Source of the DNA: Pectobacterium aroidearum
Lineage (GTDB): Bacteria > Pseudomonadota > Gammaproteobacteria > Enterobacterales > Enterobacteriaceae
NCBI RefSeq assembly: GCF_041228105.1
Contig: NZ_CP166097.1
Span: 744,001-808,000 of the forward strand
Length of the DNA stretch: 64,000 bases
Direction: 5' to 3'
Within the stretch, counting starts at the first letter, position 1. Every line of letters starts with the position of its first letter. Under the pieces are notes generated by a model that was not told where the DNA came from, did no database searches, and was given only the letters and a program-made list of their open reading frames with translations. Shown here in pieces: positions 20,515 through 32,612 of the stretch. The translations under genes and the position numbers were made by a program.

Positions 20515-21459
20515 ATGCTGGAAAATTATAAACATACCACCGTCCTGTTGGATGAGGCAGTAAATGGCCTGAACATTCGCAGCGGCGGCATATACATCGA
20601 CGGCACATTTGGCCGCGGTGGTCACTCTCGTCTGATTCTTTCCCAACTGGGGCCGGAAGGGCGTCTGTTAGCTATCGATCGCGATCCTCAGGCCATTGAA
20701 GCGGCCAAGGCGATCGACGATCCTCGTTTCTCTATTATTCACGGGCCGTTTTCCGCCATGGCGGAGTATGTGGCGGAACTCGGACTGACCGGGCAGATCG
20801 ACGGTGTTCTGCTCGATCTTGGTGTTTCTTCCCCACAGCTTGATGACCCTGAACGTGGGTTTTCATTTATGCGCGACGGTCCGTTGGATATGCGCATGGA
20901 TCCGACGCGCGGCTTATCCGCTGCCGAATGGCTGATGAAAGCGGAAGCGGACGACATTGTCTGGGTGTTGAAAACGTTCGGCGAAGAGCGTTTCGCCAAG
21001 CGTATTGCTCGCGCCATTGTAGAACGCAATCGCACTGAGCCGATGACGCGGACAAAGGAGCTGGCGGAATTGATCGCGGCTGCCAGCCCGGTGAGAGAAA
21101 AACATAAGCACCCGGCAACGCGCAGTTTTCAGGCGATCCGCATTTACATCAACAGCGAGCTGGAAGAGATCGAGCGTGCGCTAGAAGGCGCGTTAAGCGT
21201 ACTGGCTCCGCAGGGACGTTTGTCGGTCATCAGCTTCCACTCGTTAGAAGATCGTATCGTAAAACGGTTTATTCGCCATCAAAGCCGTGGACCGCAGGTA
21301 CCAGCTGGTTTGCCGTTAACGGAAGAGCAACTGCGAAGCCAGGGCGGGCAGACGTTAAAGGCCGTTGGAAAGAAATTGATGCCTTCGGAAGCTGAAGTAG
21401 CAGAAAACCCACGTGCGCGCAGTTCCGTGCTGCGGTTCGCTGAGAGATTGCCGGCATGA
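20515..21459 (+). CDS. rsmH: 16S rRNA m4C1402 methyltransferase RsmH
   Basis: 314 aa. SAM-dependent N4-methylation of C1402 in 16S rRNA. Motifs: '[13 protein letters not shown]', SAM loop '[18 protein letters not shown]', '[12 protein letters not shown]', '[20 protein letters not shown]', '[10 protein letters not shown]', and '[18 protein letters not shown]' near the C-terminus. The ATG is 2 nt after the mraZ stop and its own stop overlaps ftsL (ATGA). There is no room for an independent promoter. Confidence 0.96.
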   Translation: MLENYKHTTVLLDEAVNGLNIRSGGIYIDGTFGRGGHSRLILSQLGPEGRLLAIDRDPQAIEAAKAIDDPRFSIIHGPFSAMAEYVAELGLTGQIDGVLLDLGVSSPQLDDPERGFSFMRDGPLDMRMDPTRGLSAAEWLMKAEADDIVWVLKTFGEERFAKRIARAIVERNRTEPMTRTKELAELIAAASPVREKHKHPATRSFQAIRIYINSELEEIERALEGALSVLAPQGRLSVISFHSLEDRIVKRFIRHQSRGPQVPAGLPLTEEQLRSQGGQTLKAVGKKLMPSEAEVAENPRARSSVLRFAERLPA

Positions 21460-21776
21460 TCGGTAACGAGCGGCATACTCTGGTCGGCGTCATCGGTGAG
21501 GATTTGCTGCGCAATGCAAAGCTCCCGGTGCTGCTGATGATTGCCGTACTGGTTTCTGCCGTTTTTGTGGTGACAACGGCGCATAAGACGCGCTTGCTGA
21601 CCGCTGAACGTGAACAGCTTTTGCTGGAGCGTGATGCGTTGGATATCGAATGGCGAAATCTGATTCTGGAGGAGAACTCTCTCGGGGATCATAGCCGCGT
21701 TGAGCGGATCGCGACGGAAAAACTGCAAATGGGGCATGTCGATCCGTCACAGGAAAACATTGTGGTTAAGCAATGA
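21456..21776 (+). CDS. ftsL: Cell division protein FtsL
   Basis: 106 aa bitopic inner-membrane protein: a short cytoplasmic N-terminus, membrane helix '[20 protein letters not shown]', then a periplasmic leucine-zipper-like coiled coil ('[20 protein letters not shown]'). It forms the FtsQLB complex that activates FtsWI. E. coli FtsL is 121 aa; this lacks some N-terminal residues but the start overlaps rsmH by 4 nt (ATGA), so it is probably right. It is followed by ftsI after 23 bp. Confidence 0.93.
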   Translation: MIGNERHTLVGVIGEDLLRNAKLPVLLMIAVLVSAVFVVTTAHKTRLLTAEREQLLLERDALDIEWRNLILEENSLGDHSRVERIATEKLQMGHVDPSQENIVVKQ

Positions 21777-21799
21777 ACTAAATAGGCAACTAGTCAAGC

Positions 21800-23563
21800 A
21801 TGAAAGCAGCCCGTACAGGAAAGTTAAAGCGCCAGGAAGATCAAGCCAGCTTTGTTAGCTGGCGTTTTGCGTTGCTTTGCGGCTGTATCCTGCTTGCGAT
21901 GTTTGGCTTGATGGCGCGTGCGGCTTACCTTCAGGTGATCAATCCAGACAAACTGGTGCGCGAAGGCGATATGCGTTCCCTGCGTGTACAGGAAGTGCCG
22001 ACGGCACGCGGTATGATCAGCGATCGCGCAGGCCGTCCTTTGGCCGTCAGTGTACCGGTGAATGCCGTTTGGGCGGATCCGAAAGAAGTGAACGATCGTG
22101 GCGGTATTACGTTGGATACGCGCTGGAAAGCACTGTCTGACGCGCTCGATATCCCGTTGGATCAGTTGGCCACGAAGATCAACGCTAACCCGAAAGGGCG
22201 CTTCGTGTACCTCGCTCGTCAGGTAAATCCAGCCATTGGCGAATACGTCCACAAACTGAAGCTGCCGGGTATTAATCTGCGGCAGGAATCTCGCCGGTAT
22301 TACCCTTCCGGACAAGTGACCTCTCACCTCATCGGCTTCACCAATATCGATGGTCAGGGTATTGAAGGGGTCGAGAAAAGCTTTGATCGCTGGCTGACAG
22401 GGCAACCCGGTGAACGTACCGTGCGTAAAGACCGCTTTGGCCGCGTGATTGAAGATATCTCTTCTGTTGATAGCCAGGCTGCACATAATCTGGCGCTGAG
22501 CATTGATGAACGTCTGCAGGCGCTGGTTTACCGCGAACTCAACAACGCGGTTGCCTTTAACAAAGCTGAGTCAGGAACGGCCGTGCTGGTTGATGTGAAT
22601 ACCGGTGAAGTGCTGGCGATGGCGAATAGCCCGTCTTATAACCCGAACAATCTGGCGGATACGCCGAAAGAGATTATGCGTAACCGCGCCATCACCGATA
22701 TCTTCGAACCGGGTTCTACGGTGAAACCGATGGTGGTGATGACGGCGTTGCAGCGCGGCGTCATCAAAGAAAATAGCGTGCTCAACACGCTGCCTTACTA
22801 CGTCAACGGTCATGAAATCAAAGACGTGGCGCGCTACAGCGAATTGACGCTGACGGGCGTGCTACAGAAATCGAGTAACGTCGGTGTTTCCAGACTGGCG
22901 TTAGCGATGCCTTCCTCTGCGCTGGTAGATACTTACTCGCGCTTTGGATTAGGAAAAGCGACCAATTTGGGGTTGGTCGGAGAAAGCAGTGGCTTATACC
23001 CTCAAAAACAACGGTGGTCTGACATAGAGAGGGCCACCTTTTCTTTCGGCTACGGGCTGATGGTAACACCGTTACAGTTAGCGCGAGTCTACGCCACGAT
23101 CGGCAGTTTCGGCATTTATCGTCCGCTGTCGATTACTAAAGTTGATCCACCTGTTCCTGGCGAACGCGTCTTCCCTGAAGCGCTGGTGCGTTCCGTGGTG
23201 CATATGATGGAAAGCGTTGCGCTGCCCGGCGGCGGCGGTACCAAAGCGGCCATCAAAGGCTACCGTATCGCGATTAAAACCGGTACGGCTAAAAAAGTCG
23301 GTCCGGATGGCAAGTACATCAATAAATATATTGCCTATACAGCGGGCGTGGCACCAGCCAGTAACCCACGTTTTGCTCTGGTTGTCGTGATCAACGATCC
23401 GCAGGCAGGGAAGTACTACGGCGGTGCAGTTTCTGCGCCAATCTTTGGCGCCATCATGGGTGGCGTTCTGCGTACGATGAATATCGAACCGGATGCGTTG
23501 CCGTCAGGCGACAAAAACGAGTTTGTAATTAATAGAGAAGAGGGATCAGGTGGCAGATCGTAA
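21800..23563 (+). CDS. ftsI: Septal peptidoglycan transpeptidase FtsI (PBP3)
   Basis: 587 aa, one residue shorter than E. coli FtsI. N-terminal anchor '[20 protein letters not shown]', pedestal domain ('[20 protein letters not shown]'), then the penicillin-binding transpeptidase domain. SxxK is 'STVK' with Ser306, SxN is 'SSNVG', and KTG is 'KTGTAKK' with Lys493. It cross-links septal peptidoglycan with FtsW; beta-lactams acylate the serine. The 3' end overlaps murE by 14 nt. Confidence 0.97.
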   Translation: MKAARTGKLKRQEDQASFVSWRFALLCGCILLAMFGLMARAAYLQVINPDKLVREGDMRSLRVQEVPTARGMISDRAGRPLAVSVPVNAVWADPKEVNDRGGITLDTRWKALSDALDIPLDQLATKINANPKGRFVYLARQVNPAIGEYVHKLKLPGINLRQESRRYYPSGQVTSHLIGFTNIDGQGIEGVEKSFDRWLTGQPGERTVRKDRFGRVIEDISSVDSQAAHNLALSIDERLQALVYRELNNAVAFNKAESGTAVLVDVNTGEVLAMANSPSYNPNNLADTPKEIMRNRAITDIFEPGSTVKPMVVMTALQRGVIKENSVLNTLPYYVNGHEIKDVARYSELTLTGVLQKSSNVGVSRLALAMPSSALVDTYSRFGLGKATNLGLVGESSGLYPQKQRWSDIERATFSFGYGLMVTPLQLARVYATIGSFGIYRPLSITKVDPPVPGERVFPEALVRSVVHMMESVALPGGGGTKAAIKGYRIAIKTGTAKKVGPDGKYINKYIAYTAGVAPASNPRFALVVVINDPQAGKYYGGAVSAPIFGAIMGGVLRTMNIEPDALPSGDKNEFVINREEGSGGRS

Positions 23564-25037
23564 TTTGCGCGATTTACTTGCGCCGTGGGTGCAAGATACC
23601 CCGGCGCGCGCGCTGCGGGAAATGACATTAGACAGCCGCGTTGCGGCTGCCGGGGATCTGTTTGTCGCGATTGTCGGGCACAAAACAGATGGACGGCGCT
23701 ATATTCCGCAGGCAATTGCGCAAGGCGTAGCAGCGATCGTTGCTGAAGCAGAAGGTGAAGCTGCCGATGGCACCGTTCGCGAAATGCACGGCGTGCCAGT
23801 GGTCTATCTCAGTAATCTGAACCAGCGCCTTTCCGCGCTGGCAGGCCGTTTTTATCAGCAACCTGCGGAAAAGTTACAGCTGATTGGTGTAACAGGAACC
23901 AACGGAAAAACGACGACGACTCAGCTTCTGGCGCAGTGGAGTCAGGCGCTGGGCGAAACGAGCGCAGTGATGGGTACCGTAGGCAATGGCTTATTGGGCC
24001 GTGCGATTCCGGCAGAGAACACGACGGGTTCTGCTGTTGATGTTCAGCAGGTGCTGAGCCAGTTAGTCGATCAAGGTGCCACATTCGCTGCAATGGAAGT
24101 CTCTTCCCACGGGCTGGTGCAGCATCGCGTGGCGGCGTTGCCATTCGCGGCGGCGGTGTTCACTAACCTGAGCCGCGATCATCTTGATTACCACGGCGAT
24201 ATGGAAAGCTATGAAGCGGCCAAATGGGCGCTGTTCGCCGATCATCGCGTAGGGCAGATGATTATCAATGCCGATGATGAAGTTGGGCTGCGCTGGTTGG
24301 CAAAGTTGCCGGATGCGGTTGCTGTCACGATGGAGAACAATCTGGTCCCCGGCTGCCGTGGGCGCTGGCTGAAAGCGACACAGATTGATTACCACGACAA
24401 CGGTGCCACGATTGCGTTTGATTCAAGCTGGGGGCACGGCGAAATCGAAAGTCGCCTGATGGGCGCGTTTAACGTCAGCAATATGCTGCTGGCGCTGGCA
24501 GCGCTGCTGTCTCTCGGCTATCCACTCGACAAGCTGGTCATTGCTGGGTCGCAGTTGCAACCCGTATGTGGCCGCATGGAAGTTTTCCATGCTGAAGGTA
24601 AACCAACGGTCGTTGTTGATTATGCCCACACGCCGGACGCGCTGGAAAAAGCGTTGGAAGCGGCGCGTTTGCACTGCCAGGGGAAACTTTGGTGCGTGTT
24701 TGGCTGCGGCGGCGATCGTGATAAAGGTAAGCGCCCACTTATGGGTGGCATCGCAGAACAGCTGGCCGATCGCGTTGTGGTGACTGATGATAACCCGCGC
24801 AGTGAAGAACCTCAGGCGATCGTCGCCGATATTCTCTCCGGGCTGCTGGATGCCGGGCGGGTTCAGGTGATTCACGGGCGTGCTGAAGCGGTCACCAGTG
24901 CGATCATGCAGGCGCAGGAAAATGATGTCGTGCTGGTTGCGGGTAAAGGGCACGAAGATTACCAACTGGTCGGCAATCAGCGTCTTGATTATTCCGATCG
25001 TATCACCGTTGCTCGTCTGCTGGGGGTGATTGCATGA
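23550..25037 (+). CDS. murE: UDP-MurNAc-tripeptide synthetase MurE (meso-DAP adding)
   Basis: 495 aa, GTG start within the end of ftsI. ATP-dependent addition of meso-diaminopimelate to UDP-MurNAc-Ala-Glu in the cytoplasm. Mur-ligase P-loop '[15 protein letters not shown]', '[13 protein letters not shown]' (carbamoylated-lysine region nearby), and the DAP-specificity motif DNPR in '[11 protein letters not shown]' (Asp at about residue 414), typical of Gram-negative MurE rather than lysine-adding enzymes. Overlaps murF by 4 nt. Confidence 0.97.
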   Translation: MADRNLRDLLAPWVQDTPARALREMTLDSRVAAAGDLFVAIVGHKTDGRRYIPQAIAQGVAAIVAEAEGEAADGTVREMHGVPVVYLSNLNQRLSALAGRFYQQPAEKLQLIGVTGTNGKTTTTQLLAQWSQALGETSAVMGTVGNGLLGRAIPAENTTGSAVDVQQVLSQLVDQGATFAAMEVSSHGLVQHRVAALPFAAAVFTNLSRDHLDYHGDMESYEAAKWALFADHRVGQMIINADDEVGLRWLAKLPDAVAVTMENNLVPGCRGRWLKATQIDYHDNGATIAFDSSWGHGEIESRLMGAFNVSNMLLALAALLSLGYPLDKLVIAGSQLQPVCGRMEVFHAEGKPTVVVDYAHTPDALEKALEAARLHCQGKLWCVFGCGGDRDKGKRPLMGGIAEQLADRVVVTDDNPRSEEPQAIVADILSGLLDAGRVQVIHGRAEAVTSAIMQAQENDVVLVAGKGHEDYQLVGNQRLDYSDRITVARLLGVIA

Positions 25038-26395
25038 TTCGTGTCTCCCTGCAGCAGCTTGCCACAGTGCTGAATGCGCAGCTGATTGGTGAAAGCATTG
25101 ATATTGAAGATGTTTCAACCGATACGCGTAAGTTGACGTCTGGCTGCCTGTTTGTCGCACTGAAAGGCGAAAAATTCGACGCGCATGATTACGCTGCGGA
25201 TGCGGTAAAAGGCGGTGCGGCGGCTCTGTTAGTCAGTAAGCACTTACCTATTGATGTACCGCAATTGCTGGTGAGCGATACGCGTCTGGCGTTGGGGCAA
25301 TTGGGTGCCTGGGTTCGCCAGCAGTCAACGGCGCGCGTAGTCGCACTGACCGGTTCTTCCGGCAAAACCTCGGTTAAAGAGATGACGGCGGCGATTCTGC
25401 GCCAGTGTGGTTCTGTGCTTTACACCGCCGGTAACTTCAATAACGACATCGGTGTGCCGCTCACGCTGTTGCGTCTGACAGCGGAACATCAGTTTGCGGT
25501 GATTGAACTGGGGGCAAATCACATTGGTGAGATTGCTTACACCACCGATCTGGTGCGGCCTGAAAGCGCGCTGGTTAATAATCTGGCCGCTGCACATCTG
25601 GAAGGTTTTGGTTCACTGGCTGGTGTAGCGCAGGCGAAAGGTGAGATTTTTGCCGGTTTGCCAGCAGACGGCGTGGCGATTGTGAATGCAGACAGCAATG
25701 ATTTCCCGCACTGGCAGGTCACGCTGAATCATAAAACCGTCTGGCGTTTCTCGCCGCAGGCCGCTTGTGATATCGATTTTTTTGCCAGCGACGTAGACGT
25801 TTTGGCGCAGGGTACGCGTTTTACCCTGCACACGCCATTTGGTGAAACGCAGGTTCTGCTGCCTTTACCGGGTAAACACAATATCTCGAACGCACTGGCT
25901 GCGGCTTCGCTGGCGATGTCTGTCGGGGCGACGCTGGAAGCGGTCAAAGCCGGATTATCTCAACTTCAGGCGGTGCCGGGGCGACTGTTCCCGATAGCCT
26001 TGTCTGAAGGCAAGTTGCTGCTGGATGACAGCTATAACGCCAATGTGGGTTCCATGACGGCGGCGGCGCAGGTACTGGCGGAGATGCCGGGCTACCGCGT
26101 GATGGTCGTTGGTGATATGGGCGAACTGGGAGATGACGCTCCAGAATGCCATCGCCAGGTGGGCGAAGCGGCACGGGTTGCGGGCATCGATCGTGTATTA
26201 AGTGTGGGAACGTTAAGTGAATTGATCGGCACTGCCAGCGGCAATGGTGAGCATTTCCAGAATAAAGCCGCGCTGGTTTCACGTTTGAAGGTGCTGATGT
26301 CAGAACATAACGTCATCAGCGTATTGGTCAAAGGCTCACGCAGTGCTGCGATGGAGCAGGTTGTACATGCATTACAGGAGAATGCGCAATGTTAG
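25034..26395 (+). CDS. murF: UDP-MurNAc-pentapeptide synthetase MurF
   Basis: 453 aa. Adds D-Ala-D-Ala to the tripeptide, finishing the soluble precursor. P-loop '[19 protein letters not shown]', '[19 protein letters not shown]', '[19 protein letters not shown]', '[20 protein letters not shown]' and '[16 protein letters not shown]' are all Mur-ligase motifs. ATGA overlap with murE, 7-nt overlap with mraY: tight translational coupling. Confidence 0.97.
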   Translation: MIRVSLQQLATVLNAQLIGESIDIEDVSTDTRKLTSGCLFVALKGEKFDAHDYAADAVKGGAAALLVSKHLPIDVPQLLVSDTRLALGQLGAWVRQQSTARVVALTGSSGKTSVKEMTAAILRQCGSVLYTAGNFNNDIGVPLTLLRLTAEHQFAVIELGANHIGEIAYTTDLVRPESALVNNLAAAHLEGFGSLAGVAQAKGEIFAGLPADGVAIVNADSNDFPHWQVTLNHKTVWRFSPQAACDIDFFASDVDVLAQGTRFTLHTPFGETQVLLPLPGKHNISNALAAASLAMSVGATLEAVKAGLSQLQAVPGRLFPIALSEGKLLLDDSYNANVGSMTAAAQVLAEMPGYRVMVVGDMGELGDDAPECHRQVGEAARVAGIDRVLSVGTLSELIGTASGNGEHFQNKAALVSRLKVLMSEHNVISVLVKGSRSAAMEQVVHALQENAQC

Positions 26396-27471
26396 TATGG
26401 CTGGCCGAACATTTGGCCAAACTTTATACCGGCTTTAACGTCTTTTCTTATTTGACGTTCCGCGCCATTGTCAGCCTGCTGACCGCATTGGTTATTTCCC
26501 TGTGGATGGGGCCGCACATGATCGCCTGGCTGCAACGTTTGCAGATTGGGCAGGTGGTGCGTAACGAAGGGCCTGAGTCACATTTCAGTAAGCGCGGAAC
26601 CCCGACGATGGGGGGCGTGATGATCCTGGTGGCGATTATCGTTTCCGTTTTGATGTGGGCAAATCTGTCTAACCCGTATGTCTGGTGCGTACTGCTTGTG
26701 TTAGCAGGCTACGGCGCGGTCGGTTTTGTTGATGATTATCGCAAAGTCGTCCGTAAGGATACCAAGGGGCTGATTGCCCGCTGGAAATATTTCTGGCAAT
26801 CCGTGATTGCGCTCGTGGTGGCGTTCTCCATGTATGCCATTGGCAAAGATACGCCTGCTACGCAGCTTGTTGTGCCGTTCTTCAAAGATGTGATGCCGCA
26901 GTTGGGTCTGCTCTATGTTGCGTTGGCCTACTTTGTGATTGTCGGCACCAGCAACGCGGTAAACCTGACTGATGGCCTGGATGGATTGGCAATCATGCCG
27001 ACCGTGTTTGTGGCCGCTGGCTTCGCGCTGGTTGCATGGGCAACAGGGAATATGAATTTTGCTGGTTACCTGCACATTCCGTATATCCGTCATGCCAGTG
27101 AGCTGGTGATTGTCTGTACCGCGATTGTTGGCGCAGGGCTTGGGTTCCTGTGGTTTAACACCTATCCGGCTCAGGTCTTCATGGGGGACGTCGGGTCGCT
27201 GGCATTGGGCGGTGCGTTGGGTACTATCGCGGTTCTTCTGCGTCAGGAGTTTTTGTTGGTGATTATGGGCGGTGTCTTCGTGGTCGAAACACTGTCGGTG
27301 ATTCTGCAAGTCGGGTCCTTTAAGTTACGTGGGCAGCGGATTTTCCGCATGGCGCCGATTCATCATCATTATGAACTTAAGGGCTGGCCGGAACCGCGCG
27401 TGATTGTGCGTTTCTGGATTATTTCGTTGATGCTGGTGCTGATTGGCCTGGCAACGCTGAAGGTACGATAA
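26389..27471 (+). CDS. mraY: Phospho-MurNAc-pentapeptide translocase MraY
   Basis: 360 aa, about ten membrane helices. Transfers phospho-MurNAc-pentapeptide to undecaprenyl phosphate, giving lipid I on the inner face of the membrane. Characteristic cytoplasmic loops: '[17 protein letters not shown]' (catalytic Asp pair), '[16 protein letters not shown]', and '[20 protein letters not shown]'. Length is identical to E. coli. It ends 3 bp before murD. Confidence 0.98.
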   Translation: MLVWLAEHLAKLYTGFNVFSYLTFRAIVSLLTALVISLWMGPHMIAWLQRLQIGQVVRNEGPESHFSKRGTPTMGGVMILVAIIVSVLMWANLSNPYVWCVLLVLAGYGAVGFVDDYRKVVRKDTKGLIARWKYFWQSVIALVVAFSMYAIGKDTPATQLVVPFFKDVMPQLGLLYVALAYFVIVGTSNAVNLTDGLDGLAIMPTVFVAAGFALVAWATGNMNFAGYLHIPYIRHASELVIVCTAIVGAGLGFLWFNTYPAQVFMGDVGSLALGGALGTIAVLLRQEFLLVIMGGVFVVETLSVILQVGSFKLRGQRIFRMAPIHHHYELKGWPEPRVIVRFWIISLMLVLIGLATLKVR

Positions 27472-27474
27472 GAC

Positions 27475-28791
27475 ATGGTGGACTATCAGGGTAAAAAAGT
27501 CGTCATTATCGGGTTGGGTCTGACCGGACTCTCCTGTGTTGATTTCTTTGTCGCACGCGGTGTGATTCCGCGCGTGGTGGATACCCGTATCAGTCCGCCG
27601 GGTCTGGATAAGTTGCCGGAGCAGGTAGAGCGACACCTCGGCAGCCTGAATGAAGACTGGCTGATGAGCGCAGATTTGATCGTCGCCAGTCCCGGTGTTG
27701 CGTTGGCGACGCCGATTCTGTGTGATGCTGCCGACGCTGGTATTGAAATTGTCGGTGATATTGAGCTGTTCTGCCGTGAAGCGCAGGCTCCGATTGTGGC
27801 GATTACCGGTTCTAACGGTAAAAGCACGGTGACGACGCTGGTCGGTGAAATGGCGCGTGCCGCAGGCTGGCAAGTGGGGGTTGGCGGCAATATCGGCCTG
27901 CCTGCGCTGCAACTGCTTGAACAGCCCGCTCAGCTTTATGTATTGGAGCTGTCGAGTTTTCAACTGGAAACGACGAGCAGTCTGCACGCCGCTGCGGCAA
28001 CCATTCTGAACGTGACGGAAGATCACACCAACCGTTATCCGTTTGGCCTACAGCAGTATCGGGCGGCCAAATTGCGTATTTATGAGCATGCCGATTTATG
28101 TGTTGTGAACGCTGATGATGCGCTGACTATGCCGGTTCGGGGAGCGGATGCGCGCTGCCGTAGTTTTGGTGTCGATGTCGGCGATTATCACCTTAATCGC
28201 CAGCAGGGAGAAACCTGGCTGCGGGTTGATGGTGAACGCGTGCTTAACACCCGTGAAATCAAGCTGGTCGGGCAGCACAATTATACGAATGCATTGGCGG
28301 CGCTGGCGCTGGCGGATGCCGTGAAGATCCCGCGGGCTTCTGCGCTGACGGCGCTGACGACGTTTACCGGGCTGCCGCATCGTTTTCAAATGGCCTTCGA
28401 GCATAACGGCGTGCGGTGGATCAACGATTCTAAAGCCACCAATGTGGGCAGCACTGAGGCCGCATTGAGCGGCTTAGCCGTCGAAGGCACGTTGCACCTG
28501 CTGTTAGGCGGTGATGGGAAATCTGCCGATTTCTCGCCGCTGGTGCCGTATTTACAGGGTGAGTGCATTCGTTTGTATTGCTTCGGTCGTGATGGACAGC
28601 AGTTGGCTGCGTTGCGCCCGGAAATTGCTGAACAAACAGAAACGATGGAGCAGGCGATGCGCGTCATTGCCGAACGCGTTAAGCCGGGTGATATGGTGTT
28701 ACTGTCCCCAGCCTGCGCAAGTTTGGATCAGTTCCGTAGTTTTGAACAGCGAGGCGATGAGTTTGCTCGTCTGGCGGAGGAGTTAGGCTGA
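27475..28791 (+). CDS. murD: UDP-MurNAc-L-alanine:D-glutamate ligase MurD
   Basis: 438 aa. Adds D-glutamate to UDP-MurNAc-L-Ala. N-terminal UDP-binding Rossmann part ('[18 protein letters not shown]'), P-loop '[18 protein letters not shown]', '[15 protein letters not shown]', '[13 protein letters not shown]', and C-terminal '[20 protein letters not shown]' and '[12 protein letters not shown]'. The stop shares a base with the ftsW start (TGATG-type junction). Confidence 0.97.
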   Translation: MVDYQGKKVVIIGLGLTGLSCVDFFVARGVIPRVVDTRISPPGLDKLPEQVERHLGSLNEDWLMSADLIVASPGVALATPILCDAADAGIEIVGDIELFCREAQAPIVAITGSNGKSTVTTLVGEMARAAGWQVGVGGNIGLPALQLLEQPAQLYVLELSSFQLETTSSLHAAAATILNVTEDHTNRYPFGLQQYRAAKLRIYEHADLCVVNADDALTMPVRGADARCRSFGVDVGDYHLNRQQGETWLRVDGERVLNTREIKLVGQHNYTNALAALALADAVKIPRASALTALTTFTGLPHRFQMAFEHNGVRWINDSKATNVGSTEAALSGLAVEGTLHLLLGGDGKSADFSPLVPYLQGECIRLYCFGRDGQQLAALRPEIAEQTETMEQAMRVIAERVKPGDMVLLSPACASLDQFRSFEQRGDEFARLAEELG

Positions 28792-29993
28792 TGCGGTTCT
28801 TCGGGCAGGCGTTTATCGAACGCATCAAGAACTGGGTTATGGGAACGCGCGAAAGCGATACGCTGAGCGTGGTTCTCTACGACAGGACGCTGGTGTGGTT
28901 GACGCTTGGGCTGGCCGTGATTGGTTTTGTGATGGTGACGTCGGCTTCGATGCCTGTAGGGCAACGTCTTGCCAGTGACCCATTCCTGTTTGCGAAGCGC
29001 GATGCGATTTATATCGGGTTGGCATTTGGCTTGTCGTTAGTCACGCTGCGTATCCCGATGGAGATATGGCAACGTTACAGCCCGGTGCTGCTCTTGCTGG
29101 CGATGGTTATGCTGTTGGTCGTGCTTGCTGTGGGTAGCTCTGTCAACGGCGCATCCCGCTGGATTTCGCTGGGGCCGTTGCGTATTCAGCCTGCGGAGCT
29201 ATCTAAGCTGGCGCTGTTTTGTTACCTGTCCAGCTACATGGTGCGCAAAGTTGAAGAAGTGAGGAATAACTTCTGGGGCTTTTGCAAACCGATGGGCGTG
29301 ATGGTGGTGCTGGCGGTGCTGCTGTTGGCACAGCCTGACCTCGGTACTGTGGTTGTACTGTTTATTACGACACTGGCGATGTTGTTTTTGGCTGGTGCCA
29401 AAATGTGGCAGTTTCTGGCAATTATCGGCTGTGGCGTGTTTGCCGTTGGCCTGCTGATTGTCGCTGAGCCTTACCGTATGCGGCGTGTGACGTCTTTCTG
29501 GAATCCATGGGACGATCCGTTTGGCAGTGGCTACCAGTTGACGCAATCCCTGATGGCATTTGGGCGTGGCGAATTCTGGGGACAAGGGCTGGGGAATTCA
29601 GTACAGAAACTGGAATATCTCCCAGAAGCACATACCGATTTCATTTTCTCTATTTTAGGTGAGGAACTCGGCTATATCGGTGTGGTTTTAGCGTTGTTAA
29701 TGATATTCTTCGTCGCTTTTCGCGCGATGTCTATCGGGAAGCGGGCGTTGGAGATCGATCAGCGTTTTTCGGGCTTTCTGGCGTGTTCAATCGGTATCTG
29801 GTTCAGCTTTCAGACGCTGGTGAACGTAGGCGCGGCGGCGGGGATGCTACCGACGAAAGGGCTGACGTTGCCGCTGATCAGTTACGGCGGTTCCAGTTTG
29901 CTGATTATGTCGACGGCGATTGTTTTGCTGTTACGCATTGATTTTGAAACGCGTCTGACGAAAGCGCAGGCGTTTACGAGAGGTGCCCGATGA
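28791..29993 (+). CDS. ftsW: Lipid II polymerase FtsW (SEDS family)
   Basis: 400 aa, about ten membrane helices. The SEDS glycosyltransferase of the septum, partner of FtsI. Conserved segments: '[20 protein letters not shown]', the catalytic-Asp loop '[19 protein letters not shown]'-type '[18 protein letters not shown]', and '[19 protein letters not shown]'. A cytoplasmic tail follows helix 10. Overlaps murG by 4 nt. Confidence 0.97.
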   Translation: MRFFGQAFIERIKNWVMGTRESDTLSVVLYDRTLVWLTLGLAVIGFVMVTSASMPVGQRLASDPFLFAKRDAIYIGLAFGLSLVTLRIPMEIWQRYSPVLLLLAMVMLLVVLAVGSSVNGASRWISLGPLRIQPAELSKLALFCYLSSYMVRKVEEVRNNFWGFCKPMGVMVVLAVLLLAQPDLGTVVVLFITTLAMLFLAGAKMWQFLAIIGCGVFAVGLLIVAEPYRMRRVTSFWNPWDDPFGSGYQLTQSLMAFGRGEFWGQGLGNSVQKLEYLPEAHTDFIFSILGEELGYIGVVLALLMIFFVAFRAMSIGKRALEIDQRFSGFLACSIGIWFSFQTLVNVGAAAGMLPTKGLTLPLISYGGSSLLIMSTAIVLLLRIDFETRLTKAQAFTRGAR

Positions 29994-31081
29994 GTGGCGA
30001 AGGCAAGCGTTTGATGGTGATGGCTGGCGGTACGGGCGGGCATGTTTTCCCCGGTCTGGCGGTTGCACACCACCTGATGGCGCAGGGCTGGCAGGTTCGC
30101 TGGTTAGGTACGGCGGATCGCATGGAAGCCGATTTGGTGCCTAAGCATGGTATCGAAATTGATTTTATCCGCATTTCTGGCTTGCGTGGTAAAGGCATTT
30201 GGGCGCAGCTAAGCGCTCCGATTCGTATTTTTCAGGCAGTGCGTCAGGCGCGGGCGATTATGCGCCGTTACCAGCCTGATGTGGTGCTGGGTATGGGCGG
30301 TTACGTTTCCGGCCCCGGAGGCCTGGCTGCCTGGCTGTGCGGCATCCCGGTTGTACTGCATGAGCAGAACGGGATCGCTGGGCTGACCAACCGCTGGTTA
30401 TCCCACATCGCAAAAAAAGTATTACAGGCGTTTCCGGGGGCGTTTCCCAAAGCGGATGTTGTGGGTAACCCGGTCAGAACCGATGTGCTGGCGTTGCCTG
30501 CGCCGGAAACACGATTAGCCGATCGCTCAGGCCCTGTGAGGGTGCTGGTTGTTGGCGGTAGTCAGGGCGCAAGAGTGCTGAACCAAACGCTACCTGGCGT
30601 GGCGGCACAGTTGGGCGAGCATGTGACGATTTGGCATCAGGTCGGTAAAGGTGCGTTATCAACCGTTCAACAGGCTTATCAGGATGTTGGACAGACGCAG
30701 CACAAGATTACCGAGTTTATTGATGACATGGCGGCAGCTTATGCCTGGGCGGATGTTGTGGTGTGCCGTTCTGGCGCATTAACCGTCAGCGAAATTGCGG
30801 CGGCTGGGCTACCCGCGCTGTTTGTGCCGTTCCAGCATAAAGATCGGCAGCAGTATTGGAACGCGCTGCCGTTGGAAAAAGCGGGTGCAGCAAAAATTAT
30901 TGAGCAGCCACAGTTTAACGTGGCGGCTGTCAGCGAGGTGCTGTCCGGTTGGGATCGCGCAACCTTGCTGACAATGGCGCAAAAAGCCCGCGCAGTGGCG
31001 ATTCCAGATGCAACCGATCGGGTTGCTGCGGAAGTCAGTGCAGCGGCAGGTAGTCGGGCCACACATGTGGCTCATGGTTAA
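29990..31081 (+). CDS. murG: UDP-GlcNAc:lipid I N-acetylglucosaminyltransferase MurG
   Basis: 363 aa. A GT28-family GT-B enzyme on the inner face of the membrane that converts lipid I to lipid II. G-loops '[19 protein letters not shown]' and '[20 protein letters not shown]', and the C-terminal UDP-GlcNAc site '[20 protein letters not shown]' with '[13 protein letters not shown]'. ATGA overlap with ftsW. A 62-bp spacer separates it from murC, the first real gap in the cluster; it holds the hairpin CGCTAC-AAG-GTAGCG at 31119-31133. Confidence 0.97.
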   Translation: MSGEGKRLMVMAGGTGGHVFPGLAVAHHLMAQGWQVRWLGTADRMEADLVPKHGIEIDFIRISGLRGKGIWAQLSAPIRIFQAVRQARAIMRRYQPDVVLGMGGYVSGPGGLAAWLCGIPVVLHEQNGIAGLTNRWLSHIAKKVLQAFPGAFPKADVVGNPVRTDVLALPAPETRLADRSGPVRVLVVGGSQGARVLNQTLPGVAAQLGEHVTIWHQVGKGALSTVQQAYQDVGQTQHKITEFIDDMAAAYAWADVVVCRSGALTVSEIAAAGLPALFVPFQHKDRQQYWNALPLEKAGAAKIIEQPQFNVAAVSEVLSGWDRATLLTMAQKARAVAIPDATDRVAAEVSAAAGSRATHVAHG

Positions 31082-31143
31082 TTAATACAGCGTGGTCGGG
31101 CAGAAGGCTGTGCGACGACGCTACAAGGTAGCGATAGAATAAA

Positions 31144-32604
31144 GTGAATACTCAACAACTGGCGAAACTACGTTCAATCGTGCCCGAGATGCATCGCGTC
31201 CGGCACATACACTTTGTCGGCATCGGCGGTGCTGGCATGGGTGGTATCGCCGAAGTGTTGGCCAACGAAGGTTATGAAATTAGCGGTTCCGATCTGGCAC
31301 CGAATGCGGTGACCCAGCAACTGACCGAACTTGGCGCGCAGATTTATTTCCACCACCGTGCGGAGAACGTTCTGAACGCCAGCGTGGTGGTGGTGTCGAG
31401 TGCGATTACTGCGGATAACCCTGAGATCGTGGCCGCGCATGACGCACGTATTCCGGTGATCCGTCGTGCCGAGATGTTGGCGGAACTGATGCGTTTTCGT
31501 CACGGTATTGCGATTGCGGGGACGCACGGTAAGACGACGACGACAGCGATGGTCACCAGTATTTACGCGGAAGCGGGACTGGATCCGACGTTTGTGAACG
31601 GTGGGTTGGTGAAGGCGGCGGGAACGCATGCGCGTTTGGGCTCAAGTCGTTACCTGATTGCGGAAGCAGATGAAAGCGATGCGTCTTTCCTGCATTTGCA
31701 GCCGATGGTGGCGATTGTGACTAACATTGAAGCCGACCATATGGACACCTATCAGGGTGATTTTGAGAACCTGAAGCAGACGTTCATCAATTTCCTGCAC
31801 AACCTGCCGTTTTACGGGCAGGCCGTGATGTGTATTGATGATGCGGTAATCCGTGAGCTGCTGCCACGCGTGGGTCGTCATATCACCACGTATGGCTTTA
31901 GCGACGATGCCGATGTCCGTGTTTCAGGGTATCGCCAGGTTGGTGCGCAGGGGCACTTTACGCTGGAGCGGAAAGATAAGCCGCTGCTAACCGTCACGTT
32001 AAATGCGCCGGGGCGTCACAATGCGCTTAACGCGGCGGCGGCGGTTGCCGTGGCGACCGATGAAGGCATTGATGATGAGGCGATTCTGCGCGCGCTTGAG
32101 CGTTTCCAAGGCACGGGGCGTCGTTTTGATTTTCTCGGTGAATATCCGCTTGAACTGGTGAATGGACAAAGCGGTACGGCGATGTTGGTGGATGATTACG
32201 GCCACCACCCGACGGAAGTCGATGCCACGATTAAGGCTGCTCGCGCCGGGTGGCCGGATAAGCGACTGGTCATGATTTTTCAGCCACATCGCTATACGCG
32301 AACCCGCGATCTGTATGACGATTTTGCACACGTATTATCACAGGTAGACGTGCTGCTGATGCTGGATGTGTATTCCGCAGGCGAATCGCCGATTCCGGGG
32401 GCGGACAGCCGTTCGCTGTGCCGTACGATTCGCGGCAGAGGTAAGATTGATCCGATTCTGGTGACGGATGTGGATACTTTACCGGAACTGTTGTCACAGG
32501 CGCTGCGAGGTGAAGACCTGATTTTGGTTCAGGGTGCCGGCAACATCGGTAAACTGGCGCGTAAACTGGCTGATTCCAGATTACAGCCGCAGATAAGTGA
32601 ATGA
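31144..32604 (+). CDS. murC: UDP-MurNAc:L-alanine ligase MurC
   Basis: 486 aa, GTG start giving the known '[20 protein letters not shown]'. First amino-acid-adding Mur ligase. N-terminal '[20 protein letters not shown]', P-loop '[16 protein letters not shown]', '[15 protein letters not shown]', '[11 protein letters not shown]', '[18 protein letters not shown]'. Its start has no close Shine-Dalgarno; the best AAGG lies in the loop of the hairpin at 31119-31133, so initiation could be modulated. Its stop precedes the ddlB start by 8 bp. Confidence 0.97.
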   Translation: MNTQQLAKLRSIVPEMHRVRHIHFVGIGGAGMGGIAEVLANEGYEISGSDLAPNAVTQQLTELGAQIYFHHRAENVLNASVVVVSSAITADNPEIVAAHDARIPVIRRAEMLAELMRFRHGIAIAGTHGKTTTTAMVTSIYAEAGLDPTFVNGGLVKAAGTHARLGSSRYLIAEADESDASFLHLQPMVAIVTNIEADHMDTYQGDFENLKQTFINFLHNLPFYGQAVMCIDDAVIRELLPRVGRHITTYGFSDDADVRVSGYRQVGAQGHFTLERKDKPLLTVTLNAPGRHNALNAAAAVAVATDEGIDDEAILRALERFQGTGRRFDFLGEYPLELVNGQSGTAMLVDDYGHHPTEVDATIKAARAGWPDKRLVMIFQPHRYTRTRDLYDDFAHVLSQVDVLLMLDVYSAGESPIPGADSRSLCRTIRGRGKIDPILVTDVDTLPELLSQALRGEDLILVQGAGNIGKLARKLADSRLQPQISE

Positions 32605-32612
32605 GGAACATC

